56,317 nt of DNA from Rhizophagus sp. LPA8_4_AMF (lineage: Eukaryota > Glomeromycota > Glomeromycetes > Glomerales > Glomeraceae), in NCBI GenBank assembly GCA_021464525.1, contig JADRCO010000086.1, positions 1 through 56,317 on the forward strand, written 5' to 3'. Shown piece after piece: positions 38,045 through 50,369 of the stretch. The translations under genes and the position numbers were made by a program. Position 1 is the stretch's first letter, and each line of letters begins with the position of its first letter. Under the pieces are notes generated by a model. It saw nothing but the letters and a program-made list of their open reading frames with translations. It was not told where the DNA came from and ran no database searches.

Positions 38045-38663
38045 AAATAAATATAACTCTATTTCATTCGAAATTTTGTATTTTTACCATAACATTTAAA
38101 ATAAACACAGGATATAAAGCTTTATATATATATATTTTTTTAATAATTATCCATTTTATTATCGGAAAATAATAAAAAAGAAACGAAAACAAATGTTCTT
38201 CCAATACATAAAAAAGAACAACATCAGAGAAACAAAATAATATCAATATAATCAAAGGACTAAAAATATAATAGAAAAAAATTATTGCTTCCTATTTGTT
38301 TGCCCCAAACTATTCAGAATAACATTGACTAAATAATACTTTATATAAATAAATATATATGTATATGATAAAGGGGAAGGGAATTTTTTAATTCTAAGAG
38401 CTAGAATTATGAGTCGAAGAGAAGAAAGGAATAAAAAAAAAATATAATAAAAAGGAAAATAAAACGATGGAGCATGGAGCATGAAAGCATATGTAAAAAA
38501 GGTATTGAAAATAACATACCAAACTAAACTAGAAATAACCACATAATATTGCTATACACCATAACTAAATATAAAGTTGTTTACTAGAAAATCTAAGGAA
38601 CTTAAAAGAAAAGGACAAACTTTACTATTCAACAAGAAAATATCTAAATGCTTCCTGCCGATT
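38045..38663. other. Convergent 3' flanks of the OCA1-like and RRM genes
   Basis: 619 bp, AT-rich, with small open frames that resemble nothing known. Probably the untranslated tails of both genes. Confidence 0.5.
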
Positions 38664-39852
38664 TTAATCATCGTTCTTCTTCTCATCACTGGAAGCAACC
38701 GGAGCTTCAGATTTTTCAGCATCATCATTAGATTGAACTTGTTGATCGCTCAACGCAACTTTAATGACCAACACTCTGCCTTCTGATTCAACGTTCTTTA
38801 ATCCTTCGAGGGCTTTACGTTGTTCTTCTTCATTAGCCAATTCAACGAATCCAAACCCCTTTGAACGTCCAGTACGACGATGAACGACGTGAGCTGAGGT
38901 TACGTTATAATCTTTGAAGATTTCTTTCAAACCGTCATCGTCGATAGAAAATGGAAGGTTTGCAACAAAGACATGAGTTTTGGATGGTTCACCAGTTTTT
39001 GTAATATTGTGATTAGGGCGACGACGAGGGAAACCACGACCTCGACCACGACCACGACCTCGTCCGCGGCCACGAAACCAACCTCCCCGTCTTTTAGGGC
39101 GTTCATTTTCGGTTCCATTTGCAGTTGGGGTTTCGGCGGTGGTGACCGCTGTATTATCATTGGCTTCGGTATCTCCACCAGCGTCTCTAGCAGCGAAACG
39201 ACGACGGCCATACTATAGTTGGAATATAAAATTGTGAAAATAAAATTGTAAATATAATGTAAAATAAATATATAAACACGTAAAGATAGAAGTTAGTATA
39301 TGAATTGCTTACCCCCCATCCACGGCCTCTTCCCCGTCCACGACCCCTACCACGTCCTCTTCCTCTACCACGGCCCCTCCATCCTCCTCGACCACGACGA
39401 GGAGCAGGAGCATTAGCACCTTCAGCTTTGGGCTTGGCAACTTCTACATTGATTTGGCGGCCATCTAATTCTTGTTTATTCAATTCATCAACTACTTTCT
39501 TTGCGTCTTCTTCTGTTTCAAGAGCAACAAAACCATATCCTAAAGAACGTGTGCCACGAGTAATAATGTTGGCCTTAACACTAAATATTAATAAAAAATA
39601 GAGGCGTTAGTTAATAGTGACATAGTCTCTTAATCATAAGGATATTTATTAAAGTAATTATTTTACTCACACTTTGCCGGTTTTATTAAAAAAATCGGAT
39701 AATGCTTGTTCACTTGTTGAGAAAGCTAAATTTCCTACAAAAACTTTGTATTCATCTTGTTTAGTGTCTTCCTTGTTACTAACTTCAACAGAAGTTTCTT
39801 CTTCAACATTATTCTCATTAGCTAAAGTCACAGCTTCAGTTGTTGGCTCCAT
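38664..39852 (-). CDS. RNA-binding protein, RRM-RGG-RRM (Sbp1-like)
   Basis: Three exons (39671-39852, 39313-39580, 38664-39212) give 332 residues. RRM1 has KVFVGNLAF (RNP2) and LGYGFVAL (RNP1); RRM2 has HVFVANLPF and SKGFGFVEL. Between them lie two Arg-Gly blocks: a long uninterrupted (RG)n run just before the second intron and a shorter one after it. An acidic N-terminus and an acidic tail flank the whole. This order equals yeast Sbp1, which represses translation and promotes decapping by binding eIF4G through its RGG region. A nucleolin-type protein is an alternative. The antisense proline/arginine open frame over the repeat (39305-39601) is a shadow. Confidence 0.85.
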
Positions 39853-40787
39853 TATCTTTTGTATTGAACTTTTATGACACGTGTATATTAAATATTACTG
39901 TGGATATTTTTTATTATCTATTTGAAGGGTTCGGGTCAGATGTGCCTGATGTAACTTTTGTTTGGGTCGTTAAAATAAAAAATTCCCTTCTCAACTTCCA
40001 ATCTACCTAATACTAGAAGGGAAACTTATGAATCCAGGTTGGATGCCTATTTGGACTTTGACGGACTGAAGGCTCCTTTGATATTAATAAGTCCAACTAA
40101 AGGGCTAGGACAATTGATTTTGACGGATGAACAGATGCTTCGTTTGCTTGCAAGTTATAGCAAAAAAAACTTGGTAACATTAGAAATTACCCAAAATTGC
40201 ACCAAAAAATAGTTTTCTCTCAATACTGTGTAACCATTTGATCCATGAGGCGCTTTTGTTGTACGAGAGTCCCACACATCCGAAACAATTCCGCCTTTAT
40301 CTATTATCAGATCGGTCATTTTTATCCAATGAAAGAATTAAAATTAGTGATTACAAAACAATCCAAATGGAAATGAGTAAATGCTAAATAATCAGATCAA
40401 CAAATGATATGCGCAGTATTGAATAAAATAAAAGTTACACTAATAAAGCACGAGACAGATCTTTTTCAACATTCAAAATGGCATCTATTGTTTATCAGCC
40501 AAATTACCCTAGAAGCTTTCACACTGCGCGTAGTGTAACTATTTATCATTAGAGTTAACTATTTAGAATCGTACAAAAATGCTTTGTGTAAAGGAAAAAA
40601 TTTTTTATCAAAGAAACTTGTTTTAAGACTTGATTATACAAAATTTTTCATTCTTAAAGCATTAAAAATGGAATCCGAAATGACAATCAAAGTCTTGATT
40701 TGAATCAACAGCTTCGGAAGTTCGGATTATCCTTTTTTGAATTTAGGGATAAAATTGTCTTTATTCAAGTTTAAAAACCAATGAAAA
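39853..40787. other. Divergent region between the RRM and DUF836 genes, with possible gene relic
   Basis: It contains CACGTG at 39878-39883, close to the RRM start. Between about 39980 and 40320 the base composition is less AT-rich than other spacers, and open frames exist on both strands (see the entry at 40155-40319 and Part 2). The remainder is ordinary AT-rich spacer. Confidence 0.45.
40155..40319 (-). CDS. Doubtful 54-residue open frame, possibly a small gene or relic
   Basis: From an ATG at 40319 the frame reads MTDLIIDKGGIVSDVWDSRT and continues through KAPHGSNGYTVLRENYFLVQFW to a stop at 40155. The amino-acid mix looks more protein-like than the AT-driven frames elsewhere, and a GTAATT splice donor follows the QFW. 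I do not recognise any family. On the opposite strand, about 39978-40212 is open for some 75 codons without an ATG near its start. At most one of the two is real. It may be a decayed gene. Confidence 0.2.
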   Translation of the reverse strand: MTDLIIDKGGIVSDVWDSRTTKAPHGSNGYTVLRENYFLVQFWVISNVTKFFLL

Positions 40788-41160
40788 ATGTCAATTCCAC
40801 CAACACGTCGAATCCTTTTAACTTTATTTACCTCAAAATCATGTTCACTTTGTGTTAATGCAAAAGATGTCATTAAGCATGTTCAAAAAAGAGTAAATAC
40901 ATCGGTTAAATTTTTATAAATTTAATTAAATTATACTTACAAATATAATTTTGCTTTAGATTCCTTTCGATTTTGAACAAAAAGACATAAAGGCTCCGGA
41001 GAATTTAAATTGGTTTGAAAAATATAAGTATGATATTCCAGTTTTACATTTAAACGATCAATTTATATTAAAACATAGAATTGAACAAGATGAGTTAGAA
41101 AAGATTTTACATAAATTTAAAGAAACTGGTATTGTAGATCAAAAAAATAATCCATATTGA
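40788..41160 (+). CDS. DUF836 glutaredoxin-like protein (YDR286C/C5orf63 type)
   Basis: Two exons (40788-40892, 40960-41160) give 101 residues with a thioredoxin fold pattern: RILLTLFTSKSCSLCVNAKDVI with the CxxC pair, DFEQKDIKAPENLNWFEKY, the cis-Pro block YDIPVLHLNDQ, then the C-terminal helix. The ATG at 40788 is chosen over one 7 bases upstream because only it is in frame. Biochemical role unknown; relatives are assumed to be thiol oxidoreductases. It converges on the TFIIIC subunit gene with a 71-bp gap. Confidence 0.85.
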
Positions 41161-41231
41161 TAATACGTAATACGCTTAGATAAATTTGGCAATTTAGAGA
41201 TTTATAAACGTGATTTATTGGGTCAATGTCT

Positions 41232-43667
41232 TTAAACATCGAAATCGTCATACTCCTCAATCTCAACCTCCTCGCTTTCATTCTCTTCAAATATATCTGA
41301 ATTATCCAAATCTTCAAATGAAGAAAACATTCCCTCATCATCTTGTTCGAAATCTTTATTAGATACGGAAAAATTATCAACCAATTCTCCAAAAATGAAA
41401 GTCTGTACATATTATCGTTACCTTCTTGCGATCTTTGCATTGCTTGCAGATTGCGCATTAACTCGTCAACCTACAAATAGATCAACTCGAATGTATATTT
41501 TATATATTTTTTACGTATTAAATAATGTGAAATTTAATCGCTTATTCTTACTCTACTTATTATTTGTTCATCTTTCGACTCACTATCGATATCACTTATC
41601 TCTTCATCTTCACCACCATCCTCATTTTCTGACTCATCATCATGTGCATTCAGCAAGTCGTCAAAATCCTCGTCTTTTAATATTTTACCTTCAGTTAATG
41701 CTTTAAACTTTCGTCTCATAACTTTTCTCATTTTTATTAATTCGCTATGTTTATAAAATCCATCGTGTTCCTTAATAATTATAAAAAAAAAAATGTTTAT
41801 TTGATTCGTAATTTGTAGAATGAAAACTAAGCTTCGTACTGACATCACAAAATTCCTGAACAGAATCAGATGACTCGATGAGCCTTTTTAACAAGGGATC
41901 AGTTATGTCACACACTTGGAAAACCGCAATATCTCGACATGTTGAAGTCCCATCAAAGATATGGGAAGGTCGTGAATCGCTGTTACAAAATAATTAGTTC
42001 TATAATAAGATCCAATAAATAACTAACTATAAATCTTACCTGGATTTTTCTGTGCTATCCTTTTCTACCGTAGCTTCTTGTATGTGAAGCAACCGTTTAG
42101 CTCGCCCAAGTTTTGTAGGTCTTCGAGTATTTCGGATGTCTAGCAGCTGATAACTAAACAAATACAAGTGTCAGAAATTTGCGACTAATAAAAATAAGTA
42201 TCGACATAAATAATATAAGTTTACAATCTTGCTTCTTTATTTTTATTCAATCGTGGATCGTATCCATAACGAATCCAACAATCACGCCATGGGCCGTTTG
42301 ACATCAAATATGCGCCTAAAGGCAACAACCTATAACATGCGCGTAACATATGAGAATAATAGCAATTAATGCTTTAAAAAGAAAGTGGAGTAAATACCTC
42401 TTGATATTTCTTTTGTCATTTAGAGGCAAGTTATTTTCTAATGCGAGCCTCGTCCATATTGGACGTTCTTCGAATAACTAAAAATGTTTAAACAAACTAA
42501 ACCTTGTATAGGTTAAATAATCATATCCTTTATAATTACTTACTTTACGCATTCTATTTATACTTTCTTGAGGCATTTGTTCAATATTTTTTAAGGATTC
42601 TGGAGGTGGCTCTTCTGGAACATGTGATGGAATGTTAAGGAACTAACAAAAATGTATGACAAATGCTGCATAAAATCAAGGATATTATCAATATCATATG
42701 TAATCGATATTGCTATAAACTTTTTCCTACGGCTTCGATTAATAAGCTTAAGGGAAGGTGGCTTGATTGAAAAAAATAGTTGCAAATTAATATAATATTA
42801 AATAATCGAATCAATATATTAGATTACCTGACCATCGCCTTTTTTAACTAACACTTTGACAACAGCAGTATTCTGTTGATATCTGTTGAATTGTTGATAT
42901 AGTATGATTAATATAAGTTATGAGAATAGTACTTAACGAACGTATATAAAATACCCATAATCCATTGGACATTCTACGCGTGAGAAAGAAGGGGGTGGCA
43001 AATTTGTTTCTTCTTTTATATTATTTATGATAGATTCAAAATCCATTATTTTATTGACTGGATAATTATCGAATAAAATTATTATTCTTAATTTCAACTA
43101 AAAAATGCTTTAATATTCGCGTATCTCTCGTACCATTCAAAGATTCAAGTGCCTTTCTGTATTCAAGTATAGGATGGTTCATGTTTGGGACATATTGATA
43201 GTCAGACATTCCTCGGAATCGACAAGTTTTACTTATAATTCCCAATATATCAAACTTAACCTCATCTTTTACATTAGCTTTCTCTTCTTCGTGATTCACA
43301 GTTTTATTTTGCTTTTTCTTGCGCCGTGTCACTTTAAGCAAAAGATTCGATGTTGGTATGACATCTCCGTTAATAGGATGACAAAAAGGATCATCAGGTC
43401 TAAATCGAAGTTCCATTAGATCTTCATTTACAGCCTTAAAGAAACATCCGATTAAAATTTTAATGTATCGTTCTTATTATTACATTAATTTTTTACCTTT
43501 TTAAGACCTTTTTCACCGCCTAGTGTATGCAAAACTTTATTAATATTTTTTATATAACCGGGATATTCAATAACAAAAATTTGTTTTGGGGGTATATTTT
43601 TGCTAGGAGCAGCTTCATAACCGAAATATAAATCCTCATTCTGTTTAGAATTTGACTCCATGATCAT
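41232..43667 (-). CDS. Transcription factor TFIIIC subunit 5 (Sfc1/TFC1, tau95)
   Basis: About ten exons from the ATG at 43667 (MIMESNSKQ; a second Met two codons on is also possible) to the stop at 41232. Family blocks: QIFVIEYPGYIKNINKVLHTLGG, LELRFRP-type segment LMELRFRPDDPFCHPINGDVIPTSNLLLKV, then MDFQYxP-type GMSDYQYVPN, PPPSFSRVECPMDYGY, the central MRKLFEERPIWTRLALENNL, and YLMSNGPWRDCWIRYGYDPR. The last exons encode a long Asp/Glu-rich tail, as usual for tau95. It helps bind the A box of tRNA genes for RNA polymerase III. It shares a 416-bp divergent promoter, with a CACGTG site, with SIN3. Exon ends are approximate. Confidence 0.92.
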
Positions 43668-44083
43668 AAAAATATTGGGTCCGTTTTCACTTAAATGTTA
43701 TTGCGATATTACGATTATAAGCCACTTAAACTTTGTGATCTGCAAATCTTGTGCAACCTATCGTGCGATAATACATGTATCACAAAATTGTCTTAACAAT
43801 GAAGTATAACACTTAATAATCGAAAGTCAAGCGATCAAAATAAAAAAAAATGTTTTTGTATAAAAAAACGTTCTATAAATTTTGATTTGATGATAAAATT
43901 TTCAACTTTTTCGTAAGTGATTTTCCTTGATCAGAGAGTTTATCACAATCACGTGATTTATATCACGATTTGTATCACTTGAGATCCACAAAACATGCAA
44001 AAATTGGTCCGTCTTTGATTTCTAATTTTTTTATTCACTCCGTTTCTTGTACAGAACTCTAATATAGATTTTTACTCTTCCAC
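43668..44083. other. Divergent promoter of TFIIIC5 and SIN3
   Basis: 416 bp between start codons. It contains the 10-bp palindrome ATCACGTGAT at 43948-43957, with a further ATATCACGA half-site 12 bases on. No coding potential. Confidence 0.6.
43948..43957. promoter_or_regulatory. CACGTG palindrome (bHLH-type site) in a divergent promoter
   Basis: ATCACGTGAT, the core of Cbf1/USF-type E-boxes. The same extended palindrome RTCACGTGAY occurs at 48449-48458 and 54107-54116 and in the inverted repeat near 54270. Function inferred from motif and position. Confidence 0.5.
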
Positions 44084-47000
44084 ATGTCTAATAAACAAGC
44101 ACTTAATGTAAAAGACGCCTTATCGTATCTGGATCAAGTCAAGATTCAGTTCTCTGATAATCCAGATGTTTACAACAGATTTCTTGATATTATGAAAGAT
44201 TTCAAAAGTCAAGCGATCGATACTCCTGGAGTCATTGAGCGAGTCTCAACATTATTTAAAGGACATCCAGCTTTAATTCAAGGTTTTAATACTTTTTTAC
44301 CTCCTGGGTATCATATTGAGTGTTCAACGAACCCCCATGACCCTGATTCCATCAGAGTTACAACACCTGCTGGAACAACTACTTCGACCATAGGACCTCT
44401 AGATTCTCATCATTTACAATCGGGAGTACCTAATTATCATTTGTCTTATCCTCACCCGCCACCTGCCTCAATGATGCCATTACCACATCAACAAGGACCT
44501 TCTTTGCAGCCGCAACCGGTCCCTTACCACATTGGTTCACCAGTAGGGCAACCAGCTAGCCAATCGACTTCGCAATCAGTTGGACAATCGGTTGGTATTA
44601 ACGCTCCGGGAAGTTCATCACCAAACTCGCAACAAAGTAATGGTAGAAAAGGGCCCGTTGAATTCAATCATGCGATAAATTATGTTAACAAAATAAAGGT
44701 GAACAGTTTTTACATCAACCATTAACGATTTTGTTTATTTTGTAAAAAAAAAAACAAAAAAATTAATTCTGCATACTTCATATCATAAAGAATCGATTTT
44801 CGACGGATCCAGATACATACAAGCAATTCTTAGAGATATTACAAACTTATCAAAAAGAGCAGAAACCAATTCAAGAAGTAGTCATATTAGTGGTTTTTTT
44901 TTGTTTATTTCCTCTAAATATAATAATTATATTGATAACATTTATAATATTGTAGGTATATTCACAAGTTCAGGTTCTTTTCAAGAACGCACCAGATCTT
45001 CTGGAGGAATTTAAACAGTTCCTTCCGGATAATTCCGGTAACTATCCTTCGGGCATTTTATTTAATGCTTTATCTCAAAATGCACTTAAACCGCCACATC
45101 TTATACCTCCTATTAATCCCTTGTCGAATGGAGTTTCTGGTTAGTAGTAACAAATCAATTTAACATTTTTATCTGTTAATTTTACGAATTATCTTTGATT
45201 TTATCGTTTAGGTCATGCCAGACTACCACCGGTCGGTAGTTTTTCTCAAACGACTACTTCAATGTCCAATGATTCATACAAGAAGTCTACATCAGGAAGC
45301 TCAAGTTCAGCTGTTAATAATCCTTCAGGACAAGCCGTTATGTCTGGTTCTGTAGGATCTTCAAGTATGCCCAAGAAGAAAAGATCAGCTCTCCCTGGTT
45401 CTGATAGAAGCCCTAGTAGTATGTTATCAAGCAAGGTAAGAAATTTTGTTTTGATAGGGGGATATTAGTTTTTAAATTAATTAAGTTGATTTTCCTTTAG
45501 TCAAAAAAATCAAAATTACTACATAAACTGCCCAATGATCAAGTTCAGCCCAATTCATCACTAATACCCGTTAAAACCGAACCTACAAAAGTATCGGATA
45601 AACAACCACCTGCTTCGCCTGAGGAATTGATGTTCTTTGAAAAAGTCAAAAAGTATATTGCGAATAAGCATAGTTATAATGAATTCCTTAAACTTATCAA
45701 TCTTTACAGTCAGCAAATCTTGGACACATATTCACTCGTCAAAAAAGTGCAAAATTTCATAGGACAAAATACTGAACTATTTGAATGGTTTAAACAATTT
45801 ATTAAGTATGACGAAAAGGACGAGATTGTGCAGAACACTGCTAATTCCAGGCCACGTGTAGATTTGGAAGGATGTATTTCATATGGACCAAGTTATCGTC
45901 AATTACCACCACAAGTAAGGTTTTTTAGCTTGTCGTTTGAGTTGGATTTTATTTAATAACGCTTGAAATTATTGTTTATTAGGAGGCTAACTTGCCCTGT
46001 TCTGGTCGTGACGAATTATGTTGGGAAGTTTTAAATGATAAATGGGTATCCCATCCTACATGGGCCAGTGAAGAGGCCGGGTTCGTTTCGCATAAAAAAA
46101 ATCAATTTGAAGAAGCCTTACATAAATGTGAAGAGGAAAGGTTAGTGATATTTATCAAAGGATAAGTTTTTTAATCTGTGTGTCAGATTCATGAATTTTC
46201 AATTATTTAGATATGAATATGATATGTTCATTGAAGCAAATCAACACACTATCGCTTTATTGGAACCTATTGAGAGAAAGATACAACATAAAATGTCTGT
46301 TGAAGAAAAGGCTAAGTTTAAATTGGAGCCTGGCTTGGGCGGAAAGTCAATGATTTATCAGAGGGTGATTAAGAGAGTTTATGATTTCGATAAAGGTGCG
46401 GACGTGATCGAGGCATTACATAACAATCCAGCTACAGTAGTACCTGTAGTATTAAAGCGATTGAAACAAAAGGATGAAGAATGGAAACGCGCTAGGGTAC
46501 GAAATATAGCTAACTATTAACTTTATTTTATACATATAGCTTACTTATCAATGTATATTGCGTATTAACAGAGAGAATGGAATAAAATATGGCGTGAAAT
46601 TGATGCCAAGAATTATTATAAATCTCTCGATCATCAAGGAATTACTTTTAAGAATGATGATAAGAAGGCACTTACTCCTAAATATTTAATAGCTGAAATA
46701 GAAAATCTTCGTCGTGAACCTAATGAAGATGGCGAAATACCAGAATATCAATACAAATTTGTTTTTAAGGATCTTGAAGTGTTCAAAGATGTAGCCCGGA
46801 TTTTATTTGGATATATGGATCGTTCTGGAACTGTGGCGCCAAGTGATAGAGATAAAATTGAAAAATTCTTCAAAACATTTATACCCAGTTTTTTTGATAT
46901 TCCAGCTTCTTTCTTTGAAGGGATGAATCATGAAGATTCTTCCATGCTAGTTGATCATGAAGAACCTATTGCAAATATGCCCATGACAATAGATAATGTT

Positions 47001-48425
47001 GATGCAGATGTTGATAATGGGCCATTATCCTCAGAACCGATAAGCGGCATGTGGATTCAAGTTTCTAAAGAGTCACGTGAAAATATTAGAGCTGTAGTAG
47101 CAAATGCTGGAAATGGAAGACTTAAGAAGAAGTCTACTAGTTATTTCTTTGGAAACAATGCTTTTTATTGTTTCTTCAGATTTTTACAGGTTAGAACATA
47201 TTTTACGATAGCAAATAACTATTTTGAACCATTACTAACAAATCAATTTTTTTAGATGCTGTTTAGCCGTCTTGAAACAATGAAAGAAGGAGCTCAAGAG
47301 AAAGCATCAAATTCTTTGAACAAGGGACAAAATGTTGCCGCAACCGATTTAGGCATTCAAAATAATCGACTTGATCGTAAGTCCAATTCTTATTTTATCA
47401 ACCGTTAATTCTGGTTCTTACCTTTTTTCATTAATTGTTAATATAGCCGAAGTTGATATGGATTTGAATCGTGGCGATCCTTATACAGTAATGCTTGAAC
47501 TTATCGAAAAACAATTTGATGGTGAAATGGAATTATCAACATTCGAAGAGTGTCTTCGTTACATTTATGGTACAAAGGCCTATATAATGTTTACTGTAGA
47601 TAAACTTGTTCAAAATATGACTAAATATGTATGTTACATTTTTCGTAAATAGGATTTACTTGAAGTTCATAATGTACTTATTTTATTTTATTTATATACA
47701 GATGCAAACATTGGTATCAGATTCGAAATCGACTGCCCTAATTAATTTATTTGAGAGTAATAAACAACAACAAGAACAATCGAATGATAGATCGCACATT
47801 ATGTATCAGTTACACGCTAATAATACAATTGGATATGATGAACATACATATCGAATAGATTACGTACGTTGTTTTCTTTTTCACGTCGTTAAAATGATTA
47901 TCGCATATTCATATAGTATCTTAACATATAATAATGTAGGACAAAGAAGAAAGAGTTTTGACTATATTGCTATCTGGCCGCGATTCTTCGTTAGGTAGCG
48001 CAGTATCTTCGGAGGAACAATGGGCTTACTATATGTATAGTTATATGTCTTTAAATCCCACTGAAGGTGTTTCAGCTAAAACGGAACGCCCATTTTTAAA
48101 GAGGTATAAATAATTAATATTTTAAATTTTTTATTTAATGATTTATTTTATAATTAATTAATCAATATTTACATTTCAAAGAAACTTGCCGTCTGTTGAA
48201 GGGTCAGAAAGGATATTGCCAAATGTTTTAACTCGGAATGGTTTAGAAATTAAAATATGCATTAATTCATATCATGTATTCTTTGTTAATAATACTGAAG
48301 ATAGTTTCAGGCGTTTACGTCCTTCAGTACCATCTACAAAACTACAACAGGATACAGTTCGACGACAAGAATTATGGAATCGTTGGTTAAGATCACGAGA
48401 TGACGCTGACAGTATGGAAATGTAA
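44084..48425 (+). CDS. SIN3: SIN3 transcriptional corepressor scaffold
   Basis: About thirteen exons from the ATG at 44084 to the stop at 48425. Three paired amphipathic helix domains are visible: PAH1 ([27 protein letters not shown]...[20 protein letters not shown]), PAH2 ([12 protein letters not shown]...[19 protein letters not shown]...[17 protein letters not shown]) and PAH3 ([25 protein letters not shown]...[12 protein letters not shown]). The histone-deacetylase interaction domain follows ([37 protein letters not shown]), then the Sin3 C-terminal region ([30 protein letters not shown]). A Pro/Gln/Ser-rich linker separates PAH1 and PAH2. It carries Rpd3-type deacetylase complexes to promoters. 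Exon joins were read from conservation, not fixed one by one. Confidence 0.95.
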
Positions 48426-48833
48426 CAAGAAAGTATAAATATATCTAAGTCACGTGACTATGTAATAAACACTTTTCTAAAAAATTAATTAACTGTTAAG
48501 AATACATTATTTTAGCTAATCATTTAGTGATTGATAATCACTTTAAAGAATATTATAATAGTAAATATAATAAAAAATTTTTACATCCATGCATCTGTGC
48601 TCAATGTGATCATATGATACACTATAAGCGATGATCTCATTAATTATTGCCCATACAAATTTTATCACATTTATAACAATAAACCTTCTTAAAGTTCTTA
48701 GTGAGTTTAATGCTAATTTATTATTCAATAACTTGTTGCTGCGTTATTTCATGACAAATCAGATTTAGCACGTTTATTGTTTATTTATATAAACTTACCT
48801 ATTACAGAACAAACTCAGCTTTATTCTAAAGAA
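48426..48833. other. Intergenic between SIN3 and the BuGZ-like gene, with CACGTG palindrome
   Basis: 408 bp. GTCACGTGAC at 48449-48458 lies 24 bp after the SIN3 stop and 376 bp before the next ATG. TTTATATAAAC near 48784 may serve as the TATA element of the zinc-finger gene. The 61-codon minus-strand frame at 48543-48728 is not convincing. Confidence 0.5.
48449..48458. promoter_or_regulatory. Extended CACGTG palindrome GTCACGTGAC
   Basis: Perfect 10-bp palindrome between SIN3 and the zinc-finger gene, same core as at 43948 and 54107. Confidence 0.45.
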
Positions 48834-50369
48834 ATGGGAAAGAAAAAAAATAAGAAAGTTGTTCGTCCTTGGTGCTGGTAAGTACGCTTAAAAATTACGC
48901 GATTTGTTTATCAAGAAAAATATAAATTATAATTTATCTATAGGTATTGTGAAAGAGATTTTGAGGATGAAAAAGTATTAATCCAGCATCAAAAAGCCAA
49001 ACACTTTAAGTGCCCCCATTGCAATAAAAAATTGAATACAGCGGGCGGAATGGTGGTTCATGTTGCCCAAGTTCATAAAGAAACAATTGACACGTAAGAA
49101 TTATAATTTCCATAAATATATATAATTTTTGCTGTTAACTTTTTGATGTATTTTAATTTTTATTCCAATTTCAAAGCTCATAAAATATATTTTAAATTAA
49201 GGCTAGTTCATAGTGTTATTGTTGAGTTTTTTTATTTAAGTCAAAGTGAAAATATATTTGAAATCTAATTGCTTAATTATTTATTTAATATTTAACCTGA
49301 TTATAGAGTCCCAAATGCATTGAAAGGACGGGAATCAACGGATGTAGAGATTTTCGGTATGGAAGGAATTCCTCAAGCTGATATGATAGCTCATATGCAT
49401 GCACTTGAAACTGACCAGCCAACAAAGAAAATTAAAACTGAAGAACCTATGGAACTTTCTAGTGAGGAAATTAAAAAACAACTTGCTCAGCATCAAGCAA
49501 TGATGCAAAATAGTTCGACAACAGGACAACCTTTCCCTTATTCCGGTTATTCTACTACACAACAAAATATGTCATCATTAATGCCTCACCAATATAGTCA
49601 ATTTTATCAAAGACCTGGTGTTAATTCAGCGCAAACATATTCACCCGTAACTCCATACCGACCAAAGTAAGTAAAAAATAAAAGATTTCACGATTTTATC
49701 TTAAATACAAATATAATTACCTATATTTTTTCTTTTAAAGTCAAATTCCCGGACAATCTCTACCAGTTATACCTGGTCAGCCATGGCGTCCCCCAGTGTC
49801 GGGTGTTAGTCAACCATTATATGGGCAAATTCAACCAGCTACAACCGGACAATCTGCGATTTATCCATCCCGCCCGGCAAATAGTGTCGCATCTGCATCT
49901 CAAATTTATCCACAAGTTCCGCATGCTACAGTTCCTGGAATGTCTCCATCGGGTCAGCATTCTTATACTGCTTATACTGAAGCATCTACAAATACTACTA
50001 TTACTCAATATCAAGAGACTGCTCCTACTTCAACAGTTCCTTCTGTAGGTGATACAATGACTTCAAATGAAACCACGACGAATATAATACAATCAACTAC
50101 CCAACAAACAGCTCAAAAAATAGTGCCGAAAGTTGTATTAGTTTATAGCGATAACGAAGTCTCGATGGTATGTCCATTCAAGTTTATTTAATTTTATTTT
50201 ATCGTATAAATTTGTTACGCATATTAATATATTCCTATGTTAATAGGAAGAGAAAAGAGCAGAACTTGAAAAATATAGATACAATGAGGATCAATTCAGA
50301 CAGCAGGTGCATGCTCTAGATATATCTGTCCAATCTCGTGTTGCAAATCTTAAAGGGAGGGTTGTATGA
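48834..50369 (+). CDS. BuGZ/ZNF207-like zinc-finger protein with GLEBS-like motif
   Basis: Five exons (48834-48877, 48944-49093, 49307-49666, 49741-50167, 50247-50369) give 367 residues. The start [38 protein letters not shown], with a second finger [24 protein letters not shown], is the hallmark of ZNF207/BuGZ. A low-complexity Pro/Gln/Ser/Thr/Tyr-rich middle follows, of the kind that phase-separates in BuGZ. The end has [20 protein letters not shown], resembling the GLEBS Bub3-binding motif (Glu-Glu core). In animals BuGZ loads Bub3 on kinetochores and helps spindle assembly; plant and fungal relatives are little studied. An orphan BED/C2H2 factor is the alternative. The first intron falls inside the first finger. 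Confidence 0.85.

Noticed and set aside
39305-39601. Antisense Pro/Arg-rich frame
   Set aside because: Mirror of the RGG repeat coding strand.
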